Source: CAZWKQ01 sp964634005 (GTDB lineage Bacteria; Bacteroidota; Bacteroidia; Bacteroidales; JACABE01). From it: a DNA stretch of 64,000 nt. The stretch lies in assembly GCA_964634005.1 (NCBI GenBank), contig CAZWKQ010000004.1, positions 1 through 64,000 of the forward strand, given 5' to 3'. Shown piece after piece: positions 1 through 8,635 of this stretch (positions are counted from its first letter, which is position 1; the number at the start of each line of letters is the position of its first letter). The position numbers were made by a program, and so were the translations under genes. The notes under the pieces are model-generated. The model worked only from the letters and a program-made list of their open reading frames with translations, was not told the DNA's origin and did no database searches.

Positions 1-301
1 AAATTTTGCAGGTGGCAAAACAGCCCTGCAAATATAGTTGCAAAATTTTGCAGGTGGCAAAACAGCCCTGCAAATATAGTTGCAAAATTTTGCAGGTAAC
101 AAAACAGCCCTGCAAATATAGTTGCAAAATTTTGCAGGTGGCAAAACAGCCTTGCAAAGGTAGTTGTAAAATTTTTCAGGTAGCAAAACAGCCTTGCAAA
201 TATAGTTGCAAAATTTTGCAGGTAACAAAACAGCCCTGCAAATATAGTTGCAAAATTTTGCAGGTGGCAATGCAACCCTGCGAAGGTAGTTGCAAAATTT
301 T
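1..301. repeat. 42-bp tandem repeat array (7 full copies plus the start of an eighth)
   Basis: Units begin at 1, 43, 85, 127, 169, 211 and 253, and the beginning of an eighth is at 295-301 before the sequence diverges. The period is exactly 42 bp. The junction between units is usually the perfect palindrome TGCAAAATTTTGCA, and inside most units TTTGCAGG faces CCTGCAAA across about 12 bases, so each unit could form a hairpin. Copies differ by scattered substitutions (copies 4, 5 and 7 most). The array touches the left window edge and may continue. Because 42 is divisible by 3, open frames run through it; I do not regard them as genes. Confidence 0.93.
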
Positions 302-632
302 ACATATAATTGTGCAGCCCTTTTTTAAAGGGTTTCAAAAAAACAACGATTTTCTCCTGTATATTTTTTAATGCAGTTTTTTAAGAAAATATAATGGATT
401 TCGATTAAAAATTACGCCAAAATGACATACATTCTGCCAAAACTTGGATAGTGTATGGGGGGGGGGGGGAGAAGAGGATAAGATTATTAATTGCATTAAA
501 TATTTATTAAAGATTTTGGGGATATTGATAATAGAATATTGTTTGGTGTAGAAGCAATTTTTTTCATTTCATCAAATATTGCCTAATTTTTTTGTAAAAC
601 TCGCTTCGAGATATTTCCTGCGGTTTGATTTC
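302..632. other. AT-rich non-coding stretch with a 13-G homopolymer
   Basis: No credible gene lies here. The only striking element is an uninterrupted run of 13 G at 457-469, set in AT-rich DNA. It lies downstream of the minus-strand gene that ends at 633, so it cannot be a promoter spacer for that gene. No terminator hairpin was recognised. Confidence 0.6.
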
Positions 633-1661
633 TTATTTCTTATCTTCAGGTGTTTTTATAAATTTTGTTTTAAGAACGAAAATATTTCCGACAAGTGCAG
701 GCAAAGCTATATTTATCAGCCATATTAGTGAAGTTGAGGCTATTATGTTGAATTGCAGATTCAACTCGACAGCATTTATATTTTTCAAATAATAATCAAT
801 TACACCTACAGCAACTGTGCCTCTTATACCTATTTCGGCTATCGCAAAACTCGGTATTGCAGCTATAATAAAATAAATTGCGGGAATTATTATCGATGCT
901 TCACCCGCCGACAAAGGAACATCGAAAAATCTCAATAAAAAATAAAACTGAAACGAAAAAACTATATATCGTGAAATACTCATTAACAAAGTATTTCTTA
1001 ACTCACTAAAAGAATAAAACGAAAACACTTTTAAATACCCTTTTATTTTTCTCCATTTGGGATTTAAAACTCTGTTGAGCAGCTTACTAATAAAACCTAC
1101 ATTAAAATAAATCGAGAACAAAATAACATTAACAATAAGCAAAAACAAAACAAATAAACTCCACACAGTCCTATTGAAAGGCAATAAATTATAATGTCTG
1201 AAAATCAACACACTTACCCCTATAGAGCCTATTAAAAAAGTAGTCATAAGCTGACTCATACTGCAAAGTATAGAAATAATTATTGCCTTCCAGGGATTGG
1301 ACTTTTGAAGCGAAAAAACCCTGCCTAAGAATTCCCCTACCCTATTCGGGGTGAAAGTACTTACTGCAAGTCCGGTTAATATGGCTTTAAAAGCCTTTAA
1401 AAAAGATATTTTTTCGATTTTCAGTATTAAATATCTCCATTTCAATGTTTCTATACTCCAGTTAGTAAACATTAATAACACAACAATAACAAACACAAAT
1501 AAGAACTGTGAAATACTTTTAGTACTTACTATAAGTTGAAAGGCATTATGATAGTTTACATTGAAAATTAATTGATAAGCTATATAACCGTACGATAGGA
1601 AGAATATCAAAAAACGTATTATATTGTTGTATGTTTTATGTAATTTTGCTTTATTATTCAT
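633..1661 (-). CDS. lysylphosphatidylglycerol synthase transmembrane-domain (YbhN/UPF0104) family protein
   Basis: This is a 342-residue polytopic inner-membrane protein with roughly eight hydrophobic segments spread along its length. The segment TPNRVGEFLGR near residue 105 is characteristic of the flippase-like/LPG-synthase membrane domain family, seen in the membrane half of MprF and in stand-alone YbhN-type proteins. It lacks the cytosolic aminoacyl-transfer domain of MprF, so lysyl-lipid synthesis should not be assumed; lipid or glycolipid translocation is the more cautious role. It is divergent from ruvC, with only 15 bases between the two start codons. The substrate is unknown. Confidence 0.82.
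   Translation of the reverse strand: MNNKAKLHKTYNNIIRFLIFFLSYGYIAYQLIFNVNYHNAFQLIVSTKSISQFLFVFVIVVLLMFTNWSIETLKWRYLILKIEKISFLKAFKAILTGLAVSTFTPNRVGEFLGRVFSLQKSNPWKAIIISILCSMSQLMTTFLIGSIGVSVLIFRHYNLLPFNRTVWSLFVLFLLIVNVILFSIYFNVGFISKLLNRVLNPKWRKIKGYLKVFSFYSFSELRNTLLMSISRYIVFSFQFYFLLRFFDVPLSAGEASIIIPAIYFIIAAIPSFAIAEIGIRGTVAVGVIDYYLKNINAVELNLQFNIIASTSLIWLINIALPALVGNIFVLKTKFIKTPEDKK
1641..1648 (+). promoter_or_regulatory. -7-like element upstream of ruvC
   Basis: TAATTTTG matches the Bacteroidota -7 consensus TAnnTTTG and lies 28 bases before the ruvC TTG, inside the divergent gene. No -33 TTG at the proper distance is seen (the nearest is 14 bases upstream), so this is tentative. Confidence 0.3.
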
Positions 1662-1676
1662 TTAAATTAAAAAGGT

Positions 1677-2237
1677 TTGATTAGTGATAAAATCATTCTT
1701 GGAATAGATCCCGGCACAACAATAATGGGCTACGGATTGATATTACAAAAAGGAAATTCTATCAGTTTTATAGCTATGGATGTCATAAAATTTGACAAAA
1801 AAAGTAATCAGGCATTAAAATTAAAAAAAATTTTTGAAACATGTTTGGAATTAGTCGATAAATATAAGCCTGATGTAATAGCAATAGAAGCTCCGTTTTA
1901 CGGCAAAAATATTCAATCGATGCTTAAGCTCGGAAGAGCCCAAGGTGTAGCAATGGCAGCCGGCTTATATAGGTCAGTCCCTATTTGCGAGTTTTCTCCC
2001 CGAAAAATAAAACAATCGATAACTGGAAATGGTAATTCATCAAAAGAGCAAGTTGCCGCTATGCTTTACCGATTATTAAATATTAACGATATTCAAAAAT
2101 ATTACGATGCTACCGATGCTTTGGCAGCAGCTGTTTGCTATTTTTTTCAAAACGACAATATAGCAACCGAATCAGGGAAAAACTATAATAATTGGGCTAA
2201 TTTTATTTCGGAAAATCCCCAAAGGATTATTCAATAG
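1677..2237 (+). CDS. ruvC: crossover junction endodeoxyribonuclease RuvC
   Basis: RuvC is the Mg-dependent nuclease that cuts Holliday junctions after RuvAB branch migration. The 186-residue product shows the RNase H-like fold motifs: IDPGTT with Asp11, IAIEAPF with Glu71, and YYDATDALAAA with Asp144 and Asp147 near the C-terminus, all in expected order and spacing. Length is normal for the family, with a short C-terminal extension. The start is TTG, chosen because it places the first beta strand six residues in, as in other RuvC proteins; no in-frame ATG is nearby. The 3' end overlaps the convergent HIT gene by 11 bases. Confidence 0.93.
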   Translation: MISDKIILGIDPGTTIMGYGLILQKGNSISFIAMDVIKFDKKSNQALKLKKIFETCLELVDKYKPDVIAIEAPFYGKNIQSMLKLGRAQGVAMAAGLYRSVPICEFSPRKIKQSITGNGNSSKEQVAAMLYRLLNINDIQKYYDATDALAAAVCYFFQNDNIATESGKNYNNWANFISENPQRIIQ

Positions 2238-2622
2238 ACAAAGAAATATTTTTGGCTATTTCTTCAAACTCTTGTTTTGAAAGTTTTAGCTTAGGATTTC
2301 TAAAATCCATATCATACAGGCCTTTTAACGGAACCAGATGTATATGAGCATGACGAACTTCAAGGCCAATAACAGATACACCGACTTTTTCGCAAGGATA
2401 AGCCTTTTTAATAGCTTTGGCAACCTTTTTGGCAAACAAAAATAAACCGCAATACTCCTCGTCATCAATATCAAAAATATAATCGGTGTTTCGTTTTGGA
2501 ATTACCAATGTATGACCCACTGCCAGAGGGTTGATATCTAAAAAAGCATAATAACTTTCATTTTCGGCAACTTTATATGACGGTATTTCACCATTAACAA
2601 TTTTTGTAAAAAGAGTATCCAT
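2227..2622 (-). CDS. HIT family protein (HINT-like nucleotide hydrolase/transferase)
   Basis: A 131-residue protein of the histidine triad superfamily. The active-site triad appears as HAHIHLVPL with His91, His93 and His95. The N-terminal DTLFTKIVNGEIPSY segment and NPLAVGHTLVIPKR are typical of HINT-branch proteins, which hydrolyse nucleoside phosphoramidates or adenylates. The last residue of the HxHxHxx motif region is followed by PL, as in bacterial HinT. It lies 12 bases downstream of greA on the same strand, a probable two-gene transcript. The physiological substrate cannot be told from the sequence. Confidence 0.92.
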   Translation of the reverse strand: MDTLFTKIVNGEIPSYKVAENESYYAFLDINPLAVGHTLVIPKRNTDYIFDIDDEEYCGLFLFAKKVAKAIKKAYPCEKVGVSVIGLEVRHAHIHLVPLKGLYDMDFRNPKLKLSKQEFEEIAKNISLSIE

Positions 2623-2634
2623 AATATTGATTTT

Positions 2635-3111
2635 TTAAATTCTTGAGATTTTCACTATTTCGAACGGAACTACACCAGCAGGAACCTGAATATCAACCTT
2701 ATCGCCTACCTGTTTTCCCAGAATTCCTTTAGCTATGGGAGAAGTAACCGAAATTTTTGCACTTTTCAAATCGGCTTCACTTTCGGGTACTATGGTATAT
2801 TCCATAATTTGCCCATTTTTGAGGTTTTTAATTGTAACCTTCGATAATAAGAGAACCTTTGAGTTATCTAATTTTGACTCATCTATTAAACGTGCATTGC
2901 TAATAAGTTCCTGCAGTTTGGAAATTTTCATTTCCAATATTCCCTGAGCTTCTTTAGCAGCGTCATATTCTGCATTTTCCGATAAATCGCCTTTATCGCG
3001 TGCTTCGGCAATCATTCGTGATATTGCAGGACGGTCAACAGAAATCAACTTATTCAATTCGTCCTTTAATTTCTGTAAGCCTTCTTGGTTGTAATAAGTG
3101 ATTTTTGCCAT
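2635..3111 (-). CDS. greA: transcription elongation factor GreA
   Basis: GreA rescues backtracked RNA polymerase by stimulating cleavage of the transcript 3' end through the secondary channel. The 158-residue product has the N-terminal antiparallel coiled coil with the acidic tip RDKGDLSENAEYDAAKEAQG, which carries the conserved Asp/Glu pair that positions Mg, followed by an FKBP-like C-terminal domain containing SPIAKGILGKQVGD. Length is standard. Its start follows a short AT-rich leader, and the HIT gene follows closely, so the two are probably co-transcribed. No unusual features were noted. Confidence 0.96.
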   Translation of the reverse strand: MAKITYYNQEGLQKLKDELNKLISVDRPAISRMIAEARDKGDLSENAEYDAAKEAQGILEMKISKLQELISNARLIDESKLDNSKVLLLSKVTIKNLKNGQIMEYTIVPESEADLKSAKISVTSPIAKGILGKQVGDKVDIQVPAGVVPFEIVKISRI

Positions 3112-3149
3112 AATTATTTTTGTTTAATTAAAAAAAGTGATAATAAGCC

Positions 3150-3176
3150 GAAAGACCCTTATGAAAAGGGTCTTTC
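3150..3176. terminator. hairpin between the PorV-family gene and greA
   Basis: An 11-bp perfect inverted repeat (gaaagaccctt / aagggtctttc) with a 5-base loop lies downstream of the minus-strand PorV-family gene. A run of T on the minus strand occurs about 13 bases after the stem rather than directly after it, so it is a probable rather than textbook terminator for the 12298-3216 operon. Confidence 0.6.
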
Positions 3177-3215
3177 AAATATACAAAATTTTAAAATAAT
3201 TTTAAAACAAATATT

Positions 3216-4283
3216 CTACAAATTAATCCTTGCTCCTATACTGTGACACCCTTGGAAAGGATCGGTAGCTCTGTAAGAATACTCAATAGAAAATGTAGAA
3301 CCTTTCTCTTTATTAAGAGGAGCCTGAATTGTAATACCTGCAGAAGGACCTGTAAAAGCAGAAGAACGTTTTGCTTTTTCAAATATTCCTTCTTCGTATG
3401 TAAATCCGGCTCTGAGCATTAGATATTGCATAAAACCATATTCGGCACCAATAGTGTATTGGTCTTTCGAAAAAGAGTTGGATGTAAAGTTTCCGGCTAA
3501 TGTAAGGCGATGATCTTCGTTAAAATTGAAATCGTAAGAAGCACCTATGTTAATAAGAGAAGGTAATTCATAATCGGCAGCTCTTTGTTGAATAGTGAGA
3601 GAGTTGTCGGTACCGGTTTGATAACCTCTAAATGAGAACCCATCGCCTGAGAAGCTAAGAGTCGGACCTACATTTTTTAATGCTATCCCAAATTTGATGT
3701 TATCAGTAGGACCTGTAACATACTGAATTCCGGCATCAATGGCAATACCTTCGGCGCTGGCATCGGCAATTGATTCGGAAATAATCTTAAATGCTATACC
3801 TCCATATATTGCATTAGAAAATGCTTTTGAATATGAAAGACCTATGTTTATAAAAGAAGGTTTGAAAGTACCTATACCACCTTCAGGTTGATCGACGGTT
3901 CTGATAATAATATCACCAAATGACATTGCTGTTATACTCATTCCTAAGACACCGCTTTCGCCTACTTTCTGCGTAAATCCGAAAGCAGAAATACTTATAT
4001 CTGAACCTTTTAACCATTGTGTTTGAGAAAATAAAACTTCGGTCCTTTCGGTAAACGCAATACTTGCGATATTCATAAAACTACCATCAAGCCCCCTGCC
4101 GTTTGCGGTGTTTACTCCACCCCAACCTGCACTTCTTGTCCATGGGTTAATCAATAGTTCGGCAGCTCCTGACTGACCTGTACGATCTTCATTCCCGGCT
4201 TGTGCTTGTTTTAAAGAAATTAGCACAAACATTACTAATATTACCGGAATTAATAAACTATATAAATTTTTCATTTTCATCAT
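3216..4283 (-). CDS. PorV/PorQ family outer-membrane beta-barrel protein
   Basis: A 355-residue protein with a signal peptide (hydrophobic segment about residues 7-27 ending in AQA) and then glycine- and aromatic-rich beta-strand repeats. The motif SGAAELLINPWTRSAGWGG and the following NGRGLDGSFMNIAS match the N-terminal region of the PorV/UPF0164 family. PorV itself is the T9SS shuttle that carries substrates to the PorU sortase; many family members are paralogs of unknown role. It is the last gene of a minus-strand trio, 36 bases after a giant secreted protein. The start has ATG at codons 1, 2 and 4; the first is taken. Whether it serves T9SS is inference. Confidence 0.8.
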   Translation of the reverse strand: MMKMKNLYSLLIPVILVMFVLISLKQAQAGNEDRTGQSGAAELLINPWTRSAGWGGVNTANGRGLDGSFMNIASIAFTERTEVLFSQTQWLKGSDISISAFGFTQKVGESGVLGMSITAMSFGDIIIRTVDQPEGGIGTFKPSFINIGLSYSKAFSNAIYGGIAFKIISESIADASAEGIAIDAGIQYVTGPTDNIKFGIALKNVGPTLSFSGDGFSFRGYQTGTDNSLTIQQRAADYELPSLINIGASYDFNFNEDHRLTLAGNFTSNSFSKDQYTIGAEYGFMQYLMLRAGFTYEEGIFEKAKRSSAFTGPSAGITIQAPLNKEKGSTFSIEYSYRATDPFQGCHSIGARINL

Positions 4284-4319
4284 CTTAATTTATTTAATAT
4301 CGTTCAAAAATTTCTTTAA

Positions 4320-7300
4320 TTAGAATGAATTTAAGTCAGTAGGACGTAATGCACCAAACCATTTTACAACCTTTTCTCCAATTCCGTCAGCTTGTACATG
4401 AATTATATAAATACCTCCTGATATCGGAATATTTGCATAATTCTTTAAATCCCAATCAATAGAAGTGAGGGCTTCACCTGTACCTGATGTTACGCCTTGT
4501 TTATCAACCTTGAATTGTCTGATAAGATTACCATTCAATGTATAAATAGTTACAACACATTTTTGAGGTAAATTAATTATTCTTACTCTGTTATCTAACT
4601 GATTAGTTTCGTATTTAGAAAATGCATAGTAAGGATTTGGAACAACACCGATTAAATCAAGAGCATTTTGAGCTACAGCAGTTAAACCTCTTTGAGTAGC
4701 CAAATCATTTGTATTAAACTGGTACATCGGATAGTTGTTATTTTGTACAGTTGTTGGACCGACATTTTTAATAGAATAATAACGTTTGTAAGGTTTAGAA
4801 ACTCTTAAACGGATTTTTGCTTCACAAGGCATTTTTGAAGGATCGTCAAAAATATATTGGCTATAAACCATTGGCATACCTACCCACATTGCATTAGCGT
4901 AAACATAAGCCTGACGATTTCCTCCGGCTTTTAATGATTCATAAGCCCATTTACCTTTATCGTATGCAGGACATTTACCCATAGGAATACCACCATTTAT
5001 ATTTTCGTTATTGCCAAGTATATAAATGTAGTGTTTACCGCCAAATACGATCTTTAAACTATTTCCATCTATGAAAGTAGAAGTAGGATTCCATTTCATA
5101 TCCTTGCCTTGATTTCCGCTTTGCCACGAATCTTCCCCAAACATAATATTCAATCTTTCACCTGTTTCAACATTTATGGCATAGCCGGGGAAATAGCTCA
5201 TACCTGTAGGATAATCTTCCGATGGGTCAACAACACCATCTTTGTTAACAGACGGGTCGGCACGCAAACTGAATTTCGCTACACCACCTGCCAAAATAGG
5301 ATCATCGCTTAATTCTATTACCGGACATCTTGTCCATTTAGATTTATCAGGTGTAAATACTATATCAACACTTGCTAAATTGTTAATTGAGTTGAAACGT
5401 AAAAAGTTCGACTGCGGATTTCCTTTAGGGAAAGCAGGACCATTATTCCAAACAGAAGTTAATCTGTATGGAGCCCAAGTACCGCCAAGAATTTTTTCAT
5501 ATTGCTCTTTCGGGTCAAGAAAGAATTTTCTCATACCACCATGGATAGGATCTGTTGCTGTATAATAATAATCTTCGGTTTCCTTATCAGTATCGCTTGT
5601 AGGAACATCATCACCAACAGAAACAGAGCCTGAACGTATCCAGTTAAAGCCAATTGTACTTGCATCATTGTCGGGTACACCAAACAACCAACGTTTATTG
5701 CTGTCGGCATACGTTAACGTAGCTTCTAATAATCCTCCATCATTAACAACATTACCTTTTGAGTAATTAGGATGATCTAATTCTGTAGCCAATTCGCTTA
5801 CTTGACCTATAGAAATCGAAAGACCAAGCTGCGGTATAATTTGTTCATTTGCAACAGCAATAGTCATATCGGATAATGTATCCTTAAGTAAAAATTCACC
5901 TGTTTCAGTGTTTATTAAAGTCCATTTTGCATCGGTAAAATTAACTGTATCTTTCTGAGGTACAAACTTAATAGTAAAATTACCTGGTTTAACATTCAAT
6001 GGATCAACAACCTTAACATTTACAGGACCTTTATTATTTTCATAAACAGGATTTTCAACTATATAAGGAGGAGCTGTTTTTGACATAAGCTCGTCAATAC
6101 TCTCTTGAGTCATATCAAGTATTAATCCTCCGTTACCTTGTCCTTCAATTCTTTTAATCTTTGGAGTTGAACCATAAACTGAGTTTAGCTGTGTTCCTGC
6201 AGCCTCAGGAGCCGGTATATGAGGAATGGCAGTTATTGGTCTAATTTCGCCCCCTGATTGGCTTTTTCTACTTGCCAAATAAGGTTCTTTTTGTCCATTT
6301 AATGATAACGGGTCGAACATATTATACTTTTTATAGCAATTATAAGCATAAGCTATGGCAATAAAATAATATTTTTTATGATTAACCAAACGTTTATCAC
6401 CTTGTGCAAACTGGTCTTCGGTAATTCTGAAAGAATGAGTTATTCCTACATTTTTACCGTTAACTTTTTCTACTGGGACCAAATTTCCTGCAAGATTATC
6501 GGCTTTTACAAAGTTTATTAACTGTCCTATAGGATTTCCATTAGAATCGAAATTTTTAATATCGCATTGAGCAACTAAACGTGCTAAATCGTTATTATTA
6601 ATATCGGCAATTGAAACATTTGCATTTTTCAATTGATAAATCTGATAACCTTCAAAGCGATAATATCTGTCGAATCTAACTGTATCTTTTAAAGTATCGC
6701 TTACAATAACTTCAAATTCAGGTATTCTAATATCAATTTCTTTATAATTTTCATAATAGTTACGATTATCTTTACGATTTGAAATAAAGAGTATCAATTC
6801 TCTGTCAAGTTCTTTAACTACTAAATCTGGTGCATCAGGACCGTCGAGAACTTTGAAACAGTTGTCGAATAAAGCTTGACATTTATCATCGACCTGACGT
6901 AATAATTCAACAGAAGCATAAGGTCCACCTGTTGAAGCCTGAGCCCAAGGAATACCGACTGTAATATAGTTTACGGCACCCGGTTTCAAAGTAAAAGGTC
7001 CTGCTGATTGCATAAAACGTCTGTCTCCGGGAGGATTACCTGCTGTTTCTTCTGTCCATTTAACTCCGGGTAAAGGATCAGGCCCACAACCTGTACCCCA
7101 ATGCAATGGGTCTGAATCGCCGGGGAACATGAAATCGGTTTCAACAGAAGTAGCACCAGGTGATTGATAATGTGCATTACCGCCATAACGCATACGAGTA
7201 TTGTCTTTCCATATACCTCTTAAATAATTGTAATAATGGATTGCAATTTCAGGGTCAGAGTTTGGTCCTCCCGACTGATTGTTGTGATAAACGAAACGTC

Positions 7301-8588
7301 TCATACCAAAACGTTCATCATCAACTATTCCGTTTCCAAAGTTTACACCATTAATACTGACATCGCATATTTGTTGAGGAATAGAATCACCTCCTATCAA
7401 TACTTTTTTGTACTTTGGATTATCGATTCCATCCGGATCCATATATGGGCCTTGGAAGAAGTCAACTCCAATTGCTGGAGGGTTACCTTCATAAGCATAA
7501 TATTGTCCTGAACCATCTACAGATTTACCATTGTAGCAATATCCTAAACCTCTTGATACATCACAACCTACATAGTCGTCAAAAGCATATCCTAAATCAG
7601 TATCAACCCATTGGCTGAAATAAGTTTCTGTTAAAGTATATGTAGAACGGTTTACAATTTCATAGGTATAAAATGTCATGTTGTTTATTTCGTCATTTGT
7701 AGAAAATCCAAATGCTTGTGCACGAATTTCCAAACCAATAGGGTCACCCTTCGATTCAGTATGTGAATTTCCTTTATCATTAAATACCCACCATAAAGTT
7801 AAGTCACCTTTTAAAACCTGGTCAACTAAAATACCACCTACAACTTTTGGATTTCCGTTACCCATTTCGGTTTCCATTGTTTTTTCGAGTGGCTTCCATG
7901 TTCCGTCAGGGTTTTGTTTATCAGGATTAGTAGGACATAATGAATTATTAAAATCATAGTATGGATAATCGCCTACGCCCGGATCATATACATAGTCACC
8001 ATTAACATCGAAGAAAGGTGCCAAAAAGTTTGTCTGACCTTTATCGAGATCTCCTCTCCATGGCCATTCTTCAATAACTTTAGGAACTGTATAAGAAGGA
8101 AATGCAGAAGGATCATTTTTGTAAGCAATAAATTCTTCTACTTCAGCTCTTGAGATTTTAAAATGTCTATCCCATTTGTTACAAGTTTCCGCATCAACTG
8201 CAGCAGTACCGTTAACAGTCAGTGGTCCTGTCCAGTAATCGACACCTTCTTGACGAAAACGTTGAGCAGCGAGTTTTAATTGTTTGTTTACGTCTAATCC
8301 CCCGATCCATAAAGCTGCCGAAAACATTGATGTTTTTCTTGAACCTTTTGGAATCTCATATCTTGATTGAGTAAAATCCCACCACATATCACCACCGGTA
8401 TTAATTCTGGCTCTGACATTATTTACATCCAAGTCGGTGGATCCTTGAGCCGGTTTACAAAGTTCAGCTTTTGTTTGTTTAGTACTTGAACTATTATTCT
8501 TATGATTTATATCCTTTTCGGCATAACTAATCGAAAAGAAGATAAAGCTAAAAATAGTCAATAAAACAACTCTATTAATATTTTTCAT
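4320..8588 (-). CDS. large secreted protein with T9SS type A-like C-terminal domain
   Basis: About 1422 residues from the preferred ATG at 8588, which directly precedes a signal peptide (hydrophobic run ending near SYA); an in-frame ATG at 8621 would add 11 residues. The body is rich in Gly, Asn, Asp and aromatic residues and contains no enzyme motif I recognise. The last 100 residues (VPNPYYAFSKYE, VRIINLPQKCVVTIYTLNG, SGGIYIIHVQADGIGEKVVKWFG) resemble a T9SS type A sorting domain, although the usual lysine-rich end is replaced by a short tail ending DLNSF. Probably exported to the cell surface. It sits between a TonB-dependent receptor and a PorV-family gene with short gaps, so it is likely co-expressed with both. 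Function unknown. Confidence 0.78.
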   Translation of the reverse strand: MKNINRVVLLTIFSFIFFSISYAEKDINHKNNSSSTKQTKAELCKPAQGSTDLDVNNVRARINTGGDMWWDFTQSRYEIPKGSRKTSMFSAALWIGGLDVNKQLKLAAQRFRQEGVDYWTGPLTVNGTAAVDAETCNKWDRHFKISRAEVEEFIAYKNDPSAFPSYTVPKVIEEWPWRGDLDKGQTNFLAPFFDVNGDYVYDPGVGDYPYYDFNNSLCPTNPDKQNPDGTWKPLEKTMETEMGNGNPKVVGGILVDQVLKGDLTLWWVFNDKGNSHTESKGDPIGLEIRAQAFGFSTNDEINNMTFYTYEIVNRSTYTLTETYFSQWVDTDLGYAFDDYVGCDVSRGLGYCYNGKSVDGSGQYYAYEGNPPAIGVDFFQGPYMDPDGIDNPKYKKVLIGGDSIPQQICDVSINGVNFGNGIVDDERFGMRRFVYHNNQSGGPNSDPEIAIHYYNYLRGIWKDNTRMRYGGNAHYQSPGATSVETDFMFPGDSDPLHWGTGCGPDPLPGVKWTEETAGNPPGDRRFMQSAGPFTLKPGAVNYITVGIPWAQASTGGPYASVELLRQVDDKCQALFDNCFKVLDGPDAPDLVVKELDRELILFISNRKDNRNYYENYKEIDIRIPEFEVIVSDTLKDTVRFDRYYRFEGYQIYQLKNANVSIADINNNDLARLVAQCDIKNFDSNGNPIGQLINFVKADNLAGNLVPVEKVNGKNVGITHSFRITEDQFAQGDKRLVNHKKYYFIAIAYAYNCYKKYNMFDPLSLNGQKEPYLASRKSQSGGEIRPITAIPHIPAPEAAGTQLNSVYGSTPKIKRIEGQGNGGLILDMTQESIDELMSKTAPPYIVENPVYENNKGPVNVKVVDPLNVKPGNFTIKFVPQKDTVNFTDAKWTLINTETGEFLLKDTLSDMTIAVANEQIIPQLGLSISIGQVSELATELDHPNYSKGNVVNDGGLLEATLTYADSNKRWLFGVPDNDASTIGFNWIRSGSVSVGDDVPTSDTDKETEDYYYTATDPIHGGMRKFFLDPKEQYEKILGGTWAPYRLTSVWNNGPAFPKGNPQSNFLRFNSINNLASVDIVFTPDKSKWTRCPVIELSDDPILAGGVAKFSLRADPSVNKDGVVDPSEDYPTGMSYFPGYAINVETGERLNIMFGEDSWQSGNQGKDMKWNPTSTFIDGNSLKIVFGGKHYIYILGNNENINGGIPMGKCPAYDKGKWAYESLKAGGNRQAYVYANAMWVGMPMVYSQYIFDDPSKMPCEAKIRLRVSKPYKRYYSIKNVGPTTVQNNNYPMYQFNTNDLATQRGLTAVAQNALDLIGVVPNPYYAFSKYETNQLDNRVRIINLPQKCVVTIYTLNGNLIRQFKVDKQGVTSGTGEALTSIDWDLKNYANIPISGGIYIIHVQADGIGEKVVKWFGALRPTDLNSF

Positions 8589-8635
8589 GGCTAACTTATT
8601 ATTAAATTCTTGCATTTTCATTCAAACTAAAAGTA

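Noticed and set aside
1..301. CRISPR array
   Set aside because: Every 42-bp unit is repeated in full with no unique spacers, and no cas genes are present.
6..371. A 121-residue open frame with a 14-residue repeat rich in Gln, Lys and Cys
   Set aside because: It is only the tandem repeat read through: the 42-bp period keeps two of three frames open on this strand. The frame starts at a TTG, the product has no recognisable family and stops soon after the array ends.
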